Positions 25,341 to 33,837 of a stretch of DNA of 64,000 bases are shown piece after piece (position 1 is the first letter of the stretch; every line of letters begins with the position of its first letter). Location: positions 186,001-250,000 of the forward strand of contig NZ_CP113264.1 in assembly GCF_026642255.1 (NCBI RefSeq), given 5' to 3'. This DNA is from Streptomonospora nanhaiensis. GTDB lineage: Bacteria > Actinomycetota > Actinomycetes > Streptosporangiales > Streptosporangiaceae. A program made the position numbers and the translations under genes. The notes under the pieces were generated by a model that did no database searches, was not told where the DNA came from, and saw nothing but the letters and a program-made list of their open reading frames with translations.

Positions 25341-25823
25341 TCAGCGCCGCCGGGTGCGCGCCGTGGTCGGCGCGATGCGGTCGTTGCGCAGGTGCTCGTA
25401 GACGATCGAGGCGCGCACGTCCGCGACCTCGGGTCTCTCCGTCAGCTTGTCGACGACGAACGCGTACAGGCTGTTGTTGTCCGGCAGGGCCACGTGGACC
25501 AGGAAGTCCTCGCTGCCCGAGGTGACGAACACGGACAGGGTGTCCGGCAGGGAGCGGACCCAGTCCCGGAAGGCCTCGATGTTGTGGCGTGAGGGCTTCA
25601 CGACGCTCACGGTGATGAGCGCCTGCACCGGGCGGCCGATCTTCTCCAGGTCCACGTCCAGGATCGAGCCGCGAATCACACCCTTCTCCCGCAGCGCGCG
25701 GGTCCGGTCGAGGGTCGTCGTGGGCGATGCGCCGACCGCGGCGGCCACGTCCCGGTTGGTTTTTCGTGCGTCTGACTGGAGTTCGGCCAGAATCGCCGTA
25801 TCAAGTTCGTCAAGATCAGGCAT
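25341..25823 (-). CDS. Lrp/AsnC-family transcriptional regulator
   Basis: A 160-aa regulator with the AsnC-type HTH opening LDELDTAILAELQSDARKTNRDVAAAVGASPTTTLDRTRALREKGVI and a C-terminal RAM ligand domain with VFVTSGSEDFLVHVALPD. The family senses amino acids or small organic acids and forms oligomers. The ATG lies 14 bp from a perfect 15-bp palindrome, and the MFS gene is divergent, so it is likely to autoregulate and control that transporter. Confidence 0.92.
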   Translation of the reverse strand: MPDLDELDTAILAELQSDARKTNRDVAAAVGASPTTTLDRTRALREKGVIRGSILDVDLEKIGRPVQALITVSVVKPSRHNIEAFRDWVRSLPDTLSVFVTSGSEDFLVHVALPDNNSLYAFVVDKLTERPEVADVRASIVYEHLRNDRIAPTTARTRRR

Positions 25824-25836
25824 GGGTGCATTGTAG

Positions 25837-25851
25837 CCGTATTAAATACGG
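25837..25851. promoter_or_regulatory. Perfect 15-bp AT-rich palindrome, likely Lrp operator
   Basis: CCGTATTAAATACGG is a perfect odd palindrome between the Lrp/AsnC gene and the divergent MFS gene. A half-site-like CGTATT recurs near 25902. AT-rich 15-bp palindromes are typical Lrp-type sites. Confidence 0.65.
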
Positions 25852-26013
25852 AATGTTGTGTATACACCCGCTCTATGATTAACATTTAAGAGAAAAGGTC
25901 GTATTTGGCTCGCCGAGGAAGTAATCCTTCCGGAGCAGGCACCGTCGCCCCGCCGTTCGGCCCAGCTCTGGCGCGAGGACGCGCCACCGCAGAACACAAG
26001 GGACGTCCGTACC

Positions 26014-27318
26014 GTGAGACCTTCCTCTGTCCCGGCAGCCGCCGACCGACCGTCGGCCCGCCCGCGGACCCGTGGCCGCACCCTGGCCCTCATCGCGATC
26101 GTCTGCGCGGCGCTCAACCTGCGCCTGGTGGTCACCTCGCTGTCCCCCCTGCTCGCCACGGTGGGGGAGGAGTTCGGGTTCACCGCCGTCGTCGTCGGCG
26201 TGTTCGGCACCCTGCCCCTGATCGCCTTCGCGGTGTTCGGTCTGGTCACGCCCGCGATCATGCGCCGGCTGGGGCCGGAGGCCACCGCCGCTCTGAGCAT
26301 GCTCCTGACCGGGGCGGGACAGGTCGTGCGCTCCTTCGCCCCCGACACCGGGACCCTGCTGGTCCTCACCGGCATCGCCCTCACCGGCGCGGCGCTGGGC
26401 AACGTCGTGCTCCCGCCGCTGATCAAGCAGTACTTCCCCGACCGCCTGGCGGCCCTGAGCACGGTCCAGATGGTCGCCATCCACGCGGGAGCCCTGTTCC
26501 CCCCGCTGGTCGCCGTCCCCCTGGCCGAGACGATGGGCTGGCGCTTCGCCCTGGGCGCCTGGTCGGTGCTCGCCCTGGCGGCCGCCCTGCTGTGGGCGCT
26601 CCAGGGGCGCCGGGTGCGCCGGGACGCCCCGGCCGTCGCCGCCTCCGGGCGCCGGTCGGGCGCCGTCCCGGCCGACGGCGCGGGGCCGGAGGACGCCGCC
26701 GGCGCCGGACCGGCCCGCCCGATCTGGCGGGTCGGCACGGCCTGGCGGATGGCCCTGCTGTTCGGCATGGTCACCTGGAACGTCTTCACCCTGTTCACCT
26801 GGCTGCCCGCGCTGCTGACCGGCGCGGGCCACTCCCCGGCCGCTGCCGGTGCCATGGTGTCCCTGATGGTGGGCTCCAGCCTGCTGTTCGGGCTGGTCGC
26901 GCCGACCCTGACCCTGCGTGCCGTGAACACCTTCCCGATCGTGGCACTCGGCCTCACCGGCTACGCGGTCGGCTACCTGGGGGTGGCGGCGGCACCGCAG
27001 CTGGCGCCGCTGTGGGTGGTCTGCCTGGGCCTGGGCACCAGCCTGTTCGTGGTGACCATGACGATGATCAACGCGCGCAGCACCACCGCGCGGGGCTCGG
27101 CGGCCCTGTCCGGGTTCGTGCAGGGCGCGGGCAGCGGGATCGCCCTGGGAGGCCCTCTGCTGTTCGGGCTGCTGCGTGAGCTGACCGGGGGCTGGACCGC
27201 CTCGTACGCACTGGTCGCCGGCGGGTCGCTGGCGGTGGCGTTCGTCGTCGCCCACGTCGAGCGCACGCCGTGGACCATCGAGGCGGCCGCGGCCGCGGCC
27301 GGGGGCCGTCCCGGCTGA
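26014..27318 (+). CDS. CynX/NimT-family MFS transporter
   Basis: A 434-aa carrier with 12 predicted helices and a long central loop (about residues 205-240). ALNLRLVVTSLSPLLATVGEEFGF in helix 1 is the signature of the CynX/NimT group, which moves cyanate, nitroimidazole-like or other small organic compounds. The start is GTG with a weak AAGGGA site. It is divergent from the Lrp/AsnC regulator and followed by a 46-bp palindrome. Confidence 0.9.
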   Translation: MRPSSVPAAADRPSARPRTRGRTLALIAIVCAALNLRLVVTSLSPLLATVGEEFGFTAVVVGVFGTLPLIAFAVFGLVTPAIMRRLGPEATAALSMLLTGAGQVVRSFAPDTGTLLVLTGIALTGAALGNVVLPPLIKQYFPDRLAALSTVQMVAIHAGALFPPLVAVPLAETMGWRFALGAWSVLALAAALLWALQGRRVRRDAPAVAASGRRSGAVPADGAGPEDAAGAGPARPIWRVGTAWRMALLFGMVTWNVFTLFTWLPALLTGAGHSPAAAGAMVSLMVGSSLLFGLVAPTLTLRAVNTFPIVALGLTGYAVGYLGVAAAPQLAPLWVVCLGLGTSLFVVTMTMINARSTTARGSAALSGFVQGAGSGIALGGPLLFGLLRELTGGWTASYALVAGGSLAVAFVVAHVERTPWTIEAAAAAAGGRPG

Positions 27319-27378
27319 CCGGCGCCCCCGCGGGCGGCGTGCCGGTGGGCGGCCCCGGGCCGGGGAAGGCCCGGGTGG

Positions 27379-27424
27379 CCGGACCCGGCCACCCGGTGCA
27401 CGTGCACCGGGTGGCCGGGTCCGG
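27379..27424. terminator. Perfect 46-bp palindrome after the CynX-type gene
   Basis: Two perfect 23-bp arms with no spacer, centred on GTGCAC/GTGCAC. It lies 60 bp after the MFS stop. It would form a very stable hairpin and most likely acts as a terminator, although perfect arms without a loop also allow a cruciform or a dimeric protein site. Confidence 0.7.
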
Positions 27425-27686
27425 TCGCTGTCTCCCCCGAGCGCGGCCGGGGCCCCGGCCGCCCGCCGATCCCGGCCGGGCCGCGTCCCCGGAGGGGCGC
27501 AACCGGGTGGCCCAGATGATCGGTCCTGGTCAGAGGCGTGGGAGGCGGTCCGGGGTGGTCCCCGCCAGGCCTTTGCGCAGGCCCGGAGAGCCGCGAGTGC
27601 GCCGTCGGCGGAGGGGGTTTCCGGTCGGTCCGCCGGTGTGCGGGGCAGAAACACCAAACCTCACTAATACGGGCAAGACGCGCATA

Positions 27687-27696
27687 ATGACGTCAT
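27687..27696. promoter_or_regulatory. ATGACGTCAT palindrome upstream of MFS exporter
   Basis: A perfect 10-bp palindrome 60 bp before the second MFS gene, in a short AT-rich patch. It may be an operator. The rest of the 27425-27756 gap shows no supported gene. Confidence 0.35.
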
Positions 27697-27756
27697 GACA
27701 AGCCCACCCCTCGACAGGCCGTCCCCAGCGGCCCGTGATCGGGTCCCCCGACCGCG

Positions 27757-29049
27757 ATGACAGCGGATCGGGATCGCCGACCCCCGCCCCCCGGCCCGGT
27801 CCCCCCGGTGAACGGCGCGGAGGAGGTCCGACCGCTCATCCGCAACCACGACTTCCAGACGCTCTGGGTCAGCCGGTTCTTCGCCGGGCTCGGCAAGGAG
27901 AGCGGAGAGGTCGCCTACCCGCTCCTCGTCCTCTTCCTCGCCGGCTCGGCCACGCAGGCGGGCGCCATCGGGTCGGCCCAGGCGGCCACCGCCATGGTCG
28001 CCGCCGTGGCCGGGGGAGTGCTCGCAGACCGGGCCGACCGCAGGACCGTCCTGCTGTTCTGCGACCTCGGACGCCTGGCGCTGCTCGCCCTTTTCGCGCT
28101 CCTGCTGTTCACGGGGAAGGTGACGTTCCCCGTCATCGTGGCGGTCGCGGTCGGCTCGTCGGCGATGATGGGCGTCTCCAACCCGGTCGCCATGGCCTCC
28201 GTCAAGCAGCTGGTCCCGGCCTCGCAGGTGTCCGGGGCCGCCGCCCAGAACCAGATCCGCTTCTCCACCACCACGGCCCTGGGCGCGCCCATCGCCGGGT
28301 CGCTGTTCAGCCTGGGCCGCGCCCTGCCCTTCGTGACGGAGGCCCTCGCCTACCTGGTGTCGGCGGCACTGGTGCTGTTCATCCGCCGCCCGATGCAGGC
28401 CTGCCGCGCTCCGGCGCGCGAGCGCTGGACCCTGCGCGGCACGGTCGGCGGGTTCTCCCTGCTGGCGGCGGACCCGATCCTGCGACCGATGATCCTGTGG
28501 ATCGTCGGGTTCAACCTGGCCTTCTCGCAGTCGGGGGCGTTCCTCGCGCTCATCGCGACAGCGGAGGCGCAGGGCGCGGGCCATGTGCAGATCGGCCTGA
28601 CCGTGTCCCTGGCGGGATCGGGCGGACTGGTCGGCGCCCTCGCCGCCGGCGCGGTCCTCAGGTGGGTACGTCCCTCCTCCGCGTTCCTCGCCGCGGCCTG
28701 GTCGGCTCCGCTGTGCGCCCTCGGACTGGCGGTCGCGCCGAACGCGGTGTCGCTCGGTGTGTTGCTGGGTCTCGTGTTCGCCGTCGTTCCGTGCGTGAAC
28801 GCCCTGTTCTACGGCTACGTGGCCGCGTCGGTCGGCGACGGCTACCAGGGCAGGGTGCTGGGGGCGGTCATGTTCATGGCGCTGGTCTCCCAGCCGGTCG
28901 GCATCCTCGGGATCGGGATCGTCTTCGACCGTGCGGGGCCGACCTGGGTGTTCCTGGCGATGGCGGGCCTGTCGGCGCTCGCAGCGCTGTTCACCCTCTC
29001 GCCGGTGATGCGGGACCTGCCGCGCCCGGAGGAGCTGGCCGGGACCTGA
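27757..29049 (+). CDS. EntS-like MFS exporter
   Basis: A 430-aa transporter with 12 helices. FQTLWVSRFFAGLGKESGEVAYPLLVLFLAGSA and GGVLADRADRRTVLLFCDLGR are typical of the MFS_3/EntS-type exporters of siderophores and drugs. It has no siderophore genes nearby. The ATG at 27757 is poorly supported by a ribosome-binding site; a GTG at 27808 just before NGAEEVRPLIRNHDF is an alternative and would lose only a Pro-rich leader. Confidence 0.85.
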   Translation: MTADRDRRPPPPGPVPPVNGAEEVRPLIRNHDFQTLWVSRFFAGLGKESGEVAYPLLVLFLAGSATQAGAIGSAQAATAMVAAVAGGVLADRADRRTVLLFCDLGRLALLALFALLLFTGKVTFPVIVAVAVGSSAMMGVSNPVAMASVKQLVPASQVSGAAAQNQIRFSTTTALGAPIAGSLFSLGRALPFVTEALAYLVSAALVLFIRRPMQACRAPARERWTLRGTVGGFSLLAADPILRPMILWIVGFNLAFSQSGAFLALIATAEAQGAGHVQIGLTVSLAGSGGLVGALAAGAVLRWVRPSSAFLAAAWSAPLCALGLAVAPNAVSLGVLLGLVFAVVPCVNALFYGYVAASVGDGYQGRVLGAVMFMALVSQPVGILGIGIVFDRAGPTWVFLAMAGLSALAALFTLSPVMRDLPRPEELAGT

Positions 29050-29220
29050 GAGCGGAGGCCGGACCCCACCCGCCCCGGGGTCGGAGGCCGCCGACCGACC
29101 GGGCCGGATGTCGGCACGAGGCCACGTTTTTCCCATATATGGAGTTCAGGGTGTTATGTGCTCCGAGGACGGGGGGTACTACACCCTCAGGTATTCGTGA
29201 CTCTCCGTGATGGGGTAACT

Positions 29221-29511
29221 GTGAAACGTATCGCCGCCGTCCTCGCCGCCGCCGGACTCGCACTGACCGCCGCCGCCCCGGCCCACGCAGCCCAGGGCAC
29301 GCTCGAACTGGGCCCGAGGAGTTTCGAGAACCCGAGCGGGTGCTACAACTTCCGGCCGTTCGAGGCCAAGACCGTCACCAACCTGACGGACGAGACGGTC
29401 ACCGTCCACTACGAACGCGACTGCTCGGGGGAGGTGGTCGGGCAGGTCGGGCCGCAGGCGACCGAACGGTTCGACAACAGCCTCTCCACCTTCAGCGTCC
29501 ACGTCCCGTGA
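29221..29511 (+). CDS. Small secreted protein of unknown function
   Basis: A 96-aa exported protein. The GTG start at 29221 gives VKRIAAVLAAAGLALTAAAPAHAA, a clear Sec signal peptide; the longer upstream frame would destroy it. The mature part (about 70 aa) has two Cys (GCYNF and DCSG), likely forming a disulfide, and is otherwise not recognised. An AT-rich upstream stretch with CCATATATGG at 29133-29142 probably holds the promoter. A strong hairpin follows. Confidence 0.8.
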   Translation: MKRIAAVLAAAGLALTAAAPAHAAQGTLELGPRSFENPSGCYNFRPFEAKTVTNLTDETVTVHYERDCSGEVVGQVGPQATERFDNSLSTFSVHVP

Positions 29512-29514
29512 GAC

Positions 29515-29555
29515 GGCCCCGGCCCCCGGGCACGTCGTGCACGGGGGCCGGGGCC
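29515..29555. terminator. Bidirectional GC-rich hairpin
   Basis: Perfect 14-bp arms at 29515-29528 and 29542-29555 with a 13-nt loop, just after the secreted-protein gene and between it and the convergent rskA gene. Confidence 0.75.
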
Positions 29556-29664
29556 CGGGTTCGAGCGGAGGACGGCGGGGCCCCGCCCCCGCGGGAGCCC
29601 CGTCCGATCCCTTCGCGCGCCCGCCGCCCACCGGAACAGTCCCCTGGACTCGTCCGGCCCCGGG

Positions 29665-30408
29665 TCAGCCCTCGAAGGGCATCGCCATCAGCGGGTCCGA
29701 GGTCGGCTGTTCGGAGCCGCCCTCCGGCTCGACCGTGACCGCCACGCCGTCGGTGTCCTCGTCCTCCGGGGTCGCCAGCACCGGCAGCACGAACCCGGCC
29801 TCGTCCACCGACAGGACCCCCGCCGACGAGACGGTGCCGTCGGGGCGGGTCAGCCAGAGCTGGTAGTCCTCGTCCTCCAGCCGCTCCAGCCCGTGCGCGC
29901 TGAACACCAGCTGCCCGCTGGCCTCCGAGTGCACGACGGTCACGGACACGCCCTCCATGGGCTCGGCCGTGGTGTGGTCGGCGCCCGGGTCCGACAGCAC
30001 GGCGGCGATCTGCCGCTCGTTCTGGCGCAGGCGCTCCACCTCGCGGATCTGGTCGACGGCCACCGCTCCCAGGGCGACCACGAGCACCAGGCACGCCGCG
30101 AGTACCAGCCCCGTGCCCCAGTTCCACCGCTTGCGGCGGGGCTCGGGCAGTGGCTCGGGCGGCGGCGCGAGCTGGCGGGTCCTCGCCACCTCCTCCAGCA
30201 CGAGCCGGCGCAGCTCCGCCGGGGGCGTGAGTGCCGCGGCGGAACCCAGCAGGGCCGTCGTCTCGGCGAAGCCCCGCACCTCCTGCACGCACGAGTCGCA
30301 GTCGGCCAGGTGGTCCTCGAACCGGACGCTCTCACCCGGCGACAGCGCGCCGAGTGCGTAGGCGCCCGAGAGCGTGTGCAGGTCCTGGCCCAGTCTCCTG
30401 CTCACCAC
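29665..30408 (-). CDS. rskA: Anti-sigma-K factor RskA-type, zinc-binding
   Basis: A 247-aa single-pass membrane protein. The cytoplasmic zinc anti-sigma motif is HLADCDSC (His33, Cys37, Cys40). One transmembrane helix at about 97-119 is followed by the extracytoplasmic RskA domain with QLWLTRPDGTVSSAGVL. In mycobacteria RskA holds SigK until regulated proteolysis releases it in response to redox state. The GTG start overlaps the sigK stop, so both are made together, as usual for sigma/anti-sigma pairs. Confidence 0.92.
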   Translation of the reverse strand: MVSRRLGQDLHTLSGAYALGALSPGESVRFEDHLADCDSCVQEVRGFAETTALLGSAAALTPPAELRRLVLEEVARTRQLAPPPEPLPEPRRKRWNWGTGLVLAACLVLVVALGAVAVDQIREVERLRQNERQIAAVLSDPGADHTTAEPMEGVSVTVVHSEASGQLVFSAHGLERLEDEDYQLWLTRPDGTVSSAGVLSVDEAGFVLPVLATPEDEDTDGVAVTVEPEGGSEQPTSDPLMAMPFEG

Positions 30409-31016
30409 TCCACCCCCAGGCAGTCGCGCAGCCGGATCAGCCCGTCGCGCATCCGCGTCTTCACGGTGCCCAACGGCGTGGACAGCAGACGGGCGACCTC
30501 ACGATAGGTGTACCCGCCGTAGTAGGCCAGGCGCACGGACTGGCTCTGGAGCTCGGTCAGGGTGTCCAGGCACCGGCGCACCCGCTCCCGTTCGAGGCGG
30601 TCGGTGGCCTCCTCGGCCACCTCGTCGTAGGGGCGGTGCGTGTCGGCCGCCACCGCGCGTGCCTCCCGGTCCGTGGCCGCCTGCTCGGACCGCACCCGGT
30701 CCACGGCCCTCCGGTGGGCGAGCGTCATCACCCACGCGCGAGGGCTCCCCCGACGCTCGTCGTAGCGGCACGCGGTGCGCCACACCTCCACCATGACCTC
30801 CTGCGCGACCTCCTCGGACTGGGCCGGGTCCCTCAGGACCCGTCGCACCAGACCGTAGACGGCCGGACTGACCAGGTCGTACACCTCGCCGAACGCGCCC
30901 TCGTCGCCACGGGCCACCTCGCGGAGCAGCCGCGTGAGCCCCTGGTCGGACGGGGCGGGGGCCGCCGCCCCCTCCACGCGGCGGGGACCACGGGGCGCCG
31001 TGGCTTCCTCGTTCAT
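30402..31016 (-). CDS. sigK: ECF sigma factor SigK-type
   Basis: A 204-aa ECF sigma factor. Region 2 has FGEVYDLVSPAVYGLVRRVLRDPAQSEEVAQEV and YDERRGSPRAWVMTLAHRRAVDRVR. Region 4 has LAYYGGYTYREVARLLSTPLGTVKTRMRDGL, the usual -35 recognition helix. The overlap with rskA and the upstream fasciclin and molybdopterin genes match the SigK regulon theme known from mycobacteria (fasciclin proteins MPT70/MPT83). A short hairpin lies between the fasciclin gene and sigK. Confidence 0.92.
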   Translation of the reverse strand: MNEEATAPRGPRRVEGAAAPAPSDQGLTRLLREVARGDEGAFGEVYDLVSPAVYGLVRRVLRDPAQSEEVAQEVMVEVWRTACRYDERRGSPRAWVMTLAHRRAVDRVRSEQAATDREARAVAADTHRPYDEVAEEATDRLERERVRRCLDTLTELQSQSVRLAYYGGYTYREVARLLSTPLGTVKTRMRDGLIRLRDCLGVEW

Positions 31017-31276
31017 CCGCTCCTCGTTCCTGGTCGGTACGCGGTCGTGCTCCTACGGCTCCTGCCCGGTGGCCGTGTGACGCACGGGCCCGGGCGGCCC
31101 GGCGCCATCGCGCGGGCCGCCCGGGTGCGTCGTGCTCGGAGCCTGGGTCGTGTTTTCCGGATCATTCCGCGCTCGCGTCCACCGGGCCTCCTCACGCGGC
31201 GCCTCCGCGCCCGTGGAGCACGACCAGTCTGGACCTCGCAGATCGTCCTGCGGGAGACCGCCCGGTCGGCCGCCCG

Positions 31277-31305
31277 CGCCGGTGTCGGATTCGCCGACAC
31301 CGGCG
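31277..31305. terminator. Hairpin between fasciclin gene and sigK
   Basis: Perfect 12-bp arms at 31277-31288 and 31294-31305 with a 5-nt loop, 22 bp after the fasciclin stop on the minus strand. The rest of the 310-bp gap likely carries the sigK promoter. Confidence 0.7.
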
Positions 31306-31326
31306 AAGGCATCCGGAGAGCACCCC

Positions 31327-31974
31327 CTAGGAGGGCATGAGCACGGTGTCGACGATGTAGACGGTCGCGTTCGAGGTCTGGACGTTGCCGCAGACCACGG
31401 CGGAGTCGTCGTCGACCGTGTAGTCCTCGCCGGACCCGGCGGTCGTGACGTCCCCGCCCTGGAGCGACGTGAACGTGCCCTCCTCCAGGTCGGCGGGCGC
31501 GTGGCGTCCCTCGACCACGTGGTAGGTCAGGACCTCGGTGAGCTGCTCCTGGTCGGCCAGGAGGGCGTCCAGGTCCTCCTGCGGGATCTTCTCGAAGGCG
31601 TCGTTGCTGGGCGCGAAGACGGTGATGTCCTCGGCCGAGTTCAGGGTGTCGACGAGGTCGGCCTCGCTCACGGCTGTCACGAGGGTGGACAGCAGCGGGT
31701 TGTTGGACGCGGCCGTCGCGACCGGGTCCTGGGCCATGCCCTCGAAGCTGCCGTCGCCGTCCGCCGGCACGTCGGCACAGCCGGGGCCGAAGTTCTCCCC
31801 GGCCTCCTGCATCCCGCCGGAGCCCTCGTTCTCCTCCGTGGCGGGGCTCTCCTCGGCGCCGCCCGCGGCCGGGGTCTCGGCCTCCGTGTCCCCTTCCATC
31901 CCGCCACAGGCCGACAGGCCGAAGGCGAGGACGGCGGCGGCTGCGGTGGCAGTGAGAGCGTTCTTGCGGATCAT
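31327..31974 (-). CDS. Fasciclin (FAS1) domain lipoprotein
   Basis: A 215-aa lipoprotein. Signal peptide and lipobox GLSAC give Cys23 as the lipid site. A Glu/Gly-rich linker follows, then one FAS1 domain (about 75-215) with the H1 block DITVFAPSNDAFEKIP, the YHVVEGR turn and the H2-type end VQTSNATVYIVDTVLMPS. Relatives are the SigK-regulated MPT83/MPB70 of mycobacteria, surface adhesion-type proteins. AAGGAGAG precedes the ATG. It lies between the oxidoreductase genes and sigK. Confidence 0.93.
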   Translation of the reverse strand: MIRKNALTATAAAAVLAFGLSACGGMEGDTEAETPAAGGAEESPATEENEGSGGMQEAGENFGPGCADVPADGDGSFEGMAQDPVATAASNNPLLSTLVTAVSEADLVDTLNSAEDITVFAPSNDAFEKIPQEDLDALLADQEQLTEVLTYHVVEGRHAPADLEEGTFTSLQGGDVTTAGSGEDYTVDDDSAVVCGNVQTSNATVYIVDTVLMPS

Positions 31975-32042
31975 GGTTCTCTCCTTCAACTGGGTGAACT
32001 TCGGTTGTCTCGAACCGCTGCCCGGGGGCAGCGGAAGCGTGG

Positions 32043-33752
32043 TCACTCGGCGGTGAAACGGACGCGGTGCCACCCGGTGGCGCCGTTCGGGACCGGGTCG
32101 ACCCGCTCCGGGGGCTGGGTGCGGCCGGCGGAGTCGGTGGCGCGGACCTCGACGGTGTGCCGCCCGGGGTCGACGACGGTCTCCGCGACCCACTGGACCC
32201 AGGTGTCGATGCCCGGAACCCGGGCCAGCTCGGCGGTCTGCCACGCGCCGTCGTCCACGCGGACCTCGACGGCGTCGACCCCCCGGTGCTGGGCCCAGGC
32301 CACCCCGGCGAGGACGACCTCCCCGGAGCCGACGCGCCCCAGGGGGGCGGGCACGTCCACCCGCGACATGGTCTTGATCGGCGCCCGCACGGCCCAGCCG
32401 CGCTGTGCCCAGTAGGCCTGCTCGTCGGCGAACCGGGTGAGCTCGATGTCGGTGACCCACTTGGTGGCGCTGACGAACCCGTACAGGCCGGGGACGACCA
32501 TGCGGGCCGGGTGCCCGTGGACGGGGGTCAGGGCCTCGCCGCCCATGCCGACGGCGAGGAGGGCGTCGCGTCCGTCCATGACGACCTCCGTGGGGGTGCC
32601 GCAGGTCCATCCGTCGTGGGAGGTGCTGAGGATCTGGTCGGCGTCCGCGTGGACTCCGGCGCGGCGCAGGAGGTCCGCGAGGGGGTGGCCGAGCCAGCGG
32701 GTGTTGCCCGCGAGGTCCCCGCCGACCTGGTTGGACACGCAGGCCAGGGTGATGTCGGCCTCGACGAGGGGCAGGCCGAGGAGTTCTTCCATGTCGATCT
32801 CGAACGGCCGGTCGACCATGCCGTGCACACGCAGGGTCCACCGGGAGGCGTCCACCCGCGGGACGGTGAGGGCTGTGTCGATCCGGTAGAAGTCCTCCGC
32901 GGGGGTGCTGAAGGGGGACAGGCCCGGCACACCGAGGTCGGTGCCGGAGGGCAGCGGGGCGAGGGGTTCGGCGGCGGCGGGGAGGGCGATCGCGGACCGC
33001 CCGCCCGTGCCGCCGAGGGCGGACGGCAGCAGGCGGCCCAGGGCGCCGGCCGTCCCGGAGGCGGCCAGGACCCCCGCCGCGGTCAGGACGAAGCCGCGCC
33101 TCCCGGGCCCCTGGGCGGGTCCCGGCTCGGGAGCGTGCGCCGTCTGCGCGCCCCCGGTGCCGTGTGCGTCCGGGGCGTCCTGCGAGCCCTGCGCGTCCGG
33201 GACGTCCTGCGCGTCCGCCGGCGCCTGCGGGCCTGCGCCTGTCGGCCCGTCCGCCCCGGCTGCGGCCTCCGCCGCCGGGCGGAGGTACCCGCGCGCGCTC
33301 CGGAGGAGAAGGGCGAGGGCCGAGGCCCCTGCCGCCGCGCCGACGAGTACGGGGATCGCGGCCCCCGGCTCGTCGGCGCGGCGCAGGAGCACGGCGGCGA
33401 TCCCCGCCGCCGCGAACACCGCCAGCCCTGCGTACCCGACTGCCGGGCGCCGGAGCGCCACGACGCCGAGCACGGCCCCGACACCGAGGAGGACGACCGC
33501 GATTCCGGAGAGCAGTACGACTTTGTCGGCTGTTCCGAACAGCGAGATCGCCAGCTCCATCAGGGCCGGCGGTGTGTTGTCGACGACGGCGTCGCCGACA
33601 GCGATCACCGGTGGCGCGGTCCGGGCCAGCGCGGAGGCCAGCTCGGCGGAGCCCAGTGAGGCGCCGACCGAGAGGAGCCCCACGACCGTCCCGACGACGG
33701 TCCGTCGCCTGTCGCGTGGCGGGTTTCTCGTCCCGCGTGTCTCGGTGGTCAC
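32043..33752 (-). CDS. Membrane-anchored SUOX-type molybdopterin oxidoreductase, copy 2
   Basis: A 569-aa protein. Residues about 18-150 hold four transmembrane helices. A Pro/Ala/Asp linker with repeated DAQ/DAP units follows, then a twin-Arg motif GRRGFVLTAAG (Arg218-219) before another hydrophobic stretch. The C-terminal part (about 270-569) is a sulfite-oxidase-type molybdopterin domain with the Mo-ligand Cys338 in LACVSN and a C-terminal Mo-co dimerisation domain. The domain is thus likely outside the membrane. The electron donor is unknown. The GTG start lacks a strong ribosome-binding site. Confidence 0.88.
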   Translation of the reverse strand: MTTETRGTRNPPRDRRRTVVGTVVGLLSVGASLGSAELASALARTAPPVIAVGDAVVDNTPPALMELAISLFGTADKVVLLSGIAVVLLGVGAVLGVVALRRPAVGYAGLAVFAAAGIAAVLLRRADEPGAAIPVLVGAAAGASALALLLRSARGYLRPAAEAAAGADGPTGAGPQAPADAQDVPDAQGSQDAPDAHGTGGAQTAHAPEPGPAQGPGRRGFVLTAAGVLAASGTAGALGRLLPSALGGTGGRSAIALPAAAEPLAPLPSGTDLGVPGLSPFSTPAEDFYRIDTALTVPRVDASRWTLRVHGMVDRPFEIDMEELLGLPLVEADITLACVSNQVGGDLAGNTRWLGHPLADLLRRAGVHADADQILSTSHDGWTCGTPTEVVMDGRDALLAVGMGGEALTPVHGHPARMVVPGLYGFVSATKWVTDIELTRFADEQAYWAQRGWAVRAPIKTMSRVDVPAPLGRVGSGEVVLAGVAWAQHRGVDAVEVRVDDGAWQTAELARVPGIDTWVQWVAETVVDPGRHTVEVRATDSAGRTQPPERVDPVPNGATGWHRVRFTAE

Positions 33753-33837
33753 ATGGGGTATTCGGACCCGGAGGCCGGGCGGATGGGTCGGCCGGGAACT
33801 TTTTCCGAGGTTTTTCGAGGAGGGTCCTGAGCTGGGA

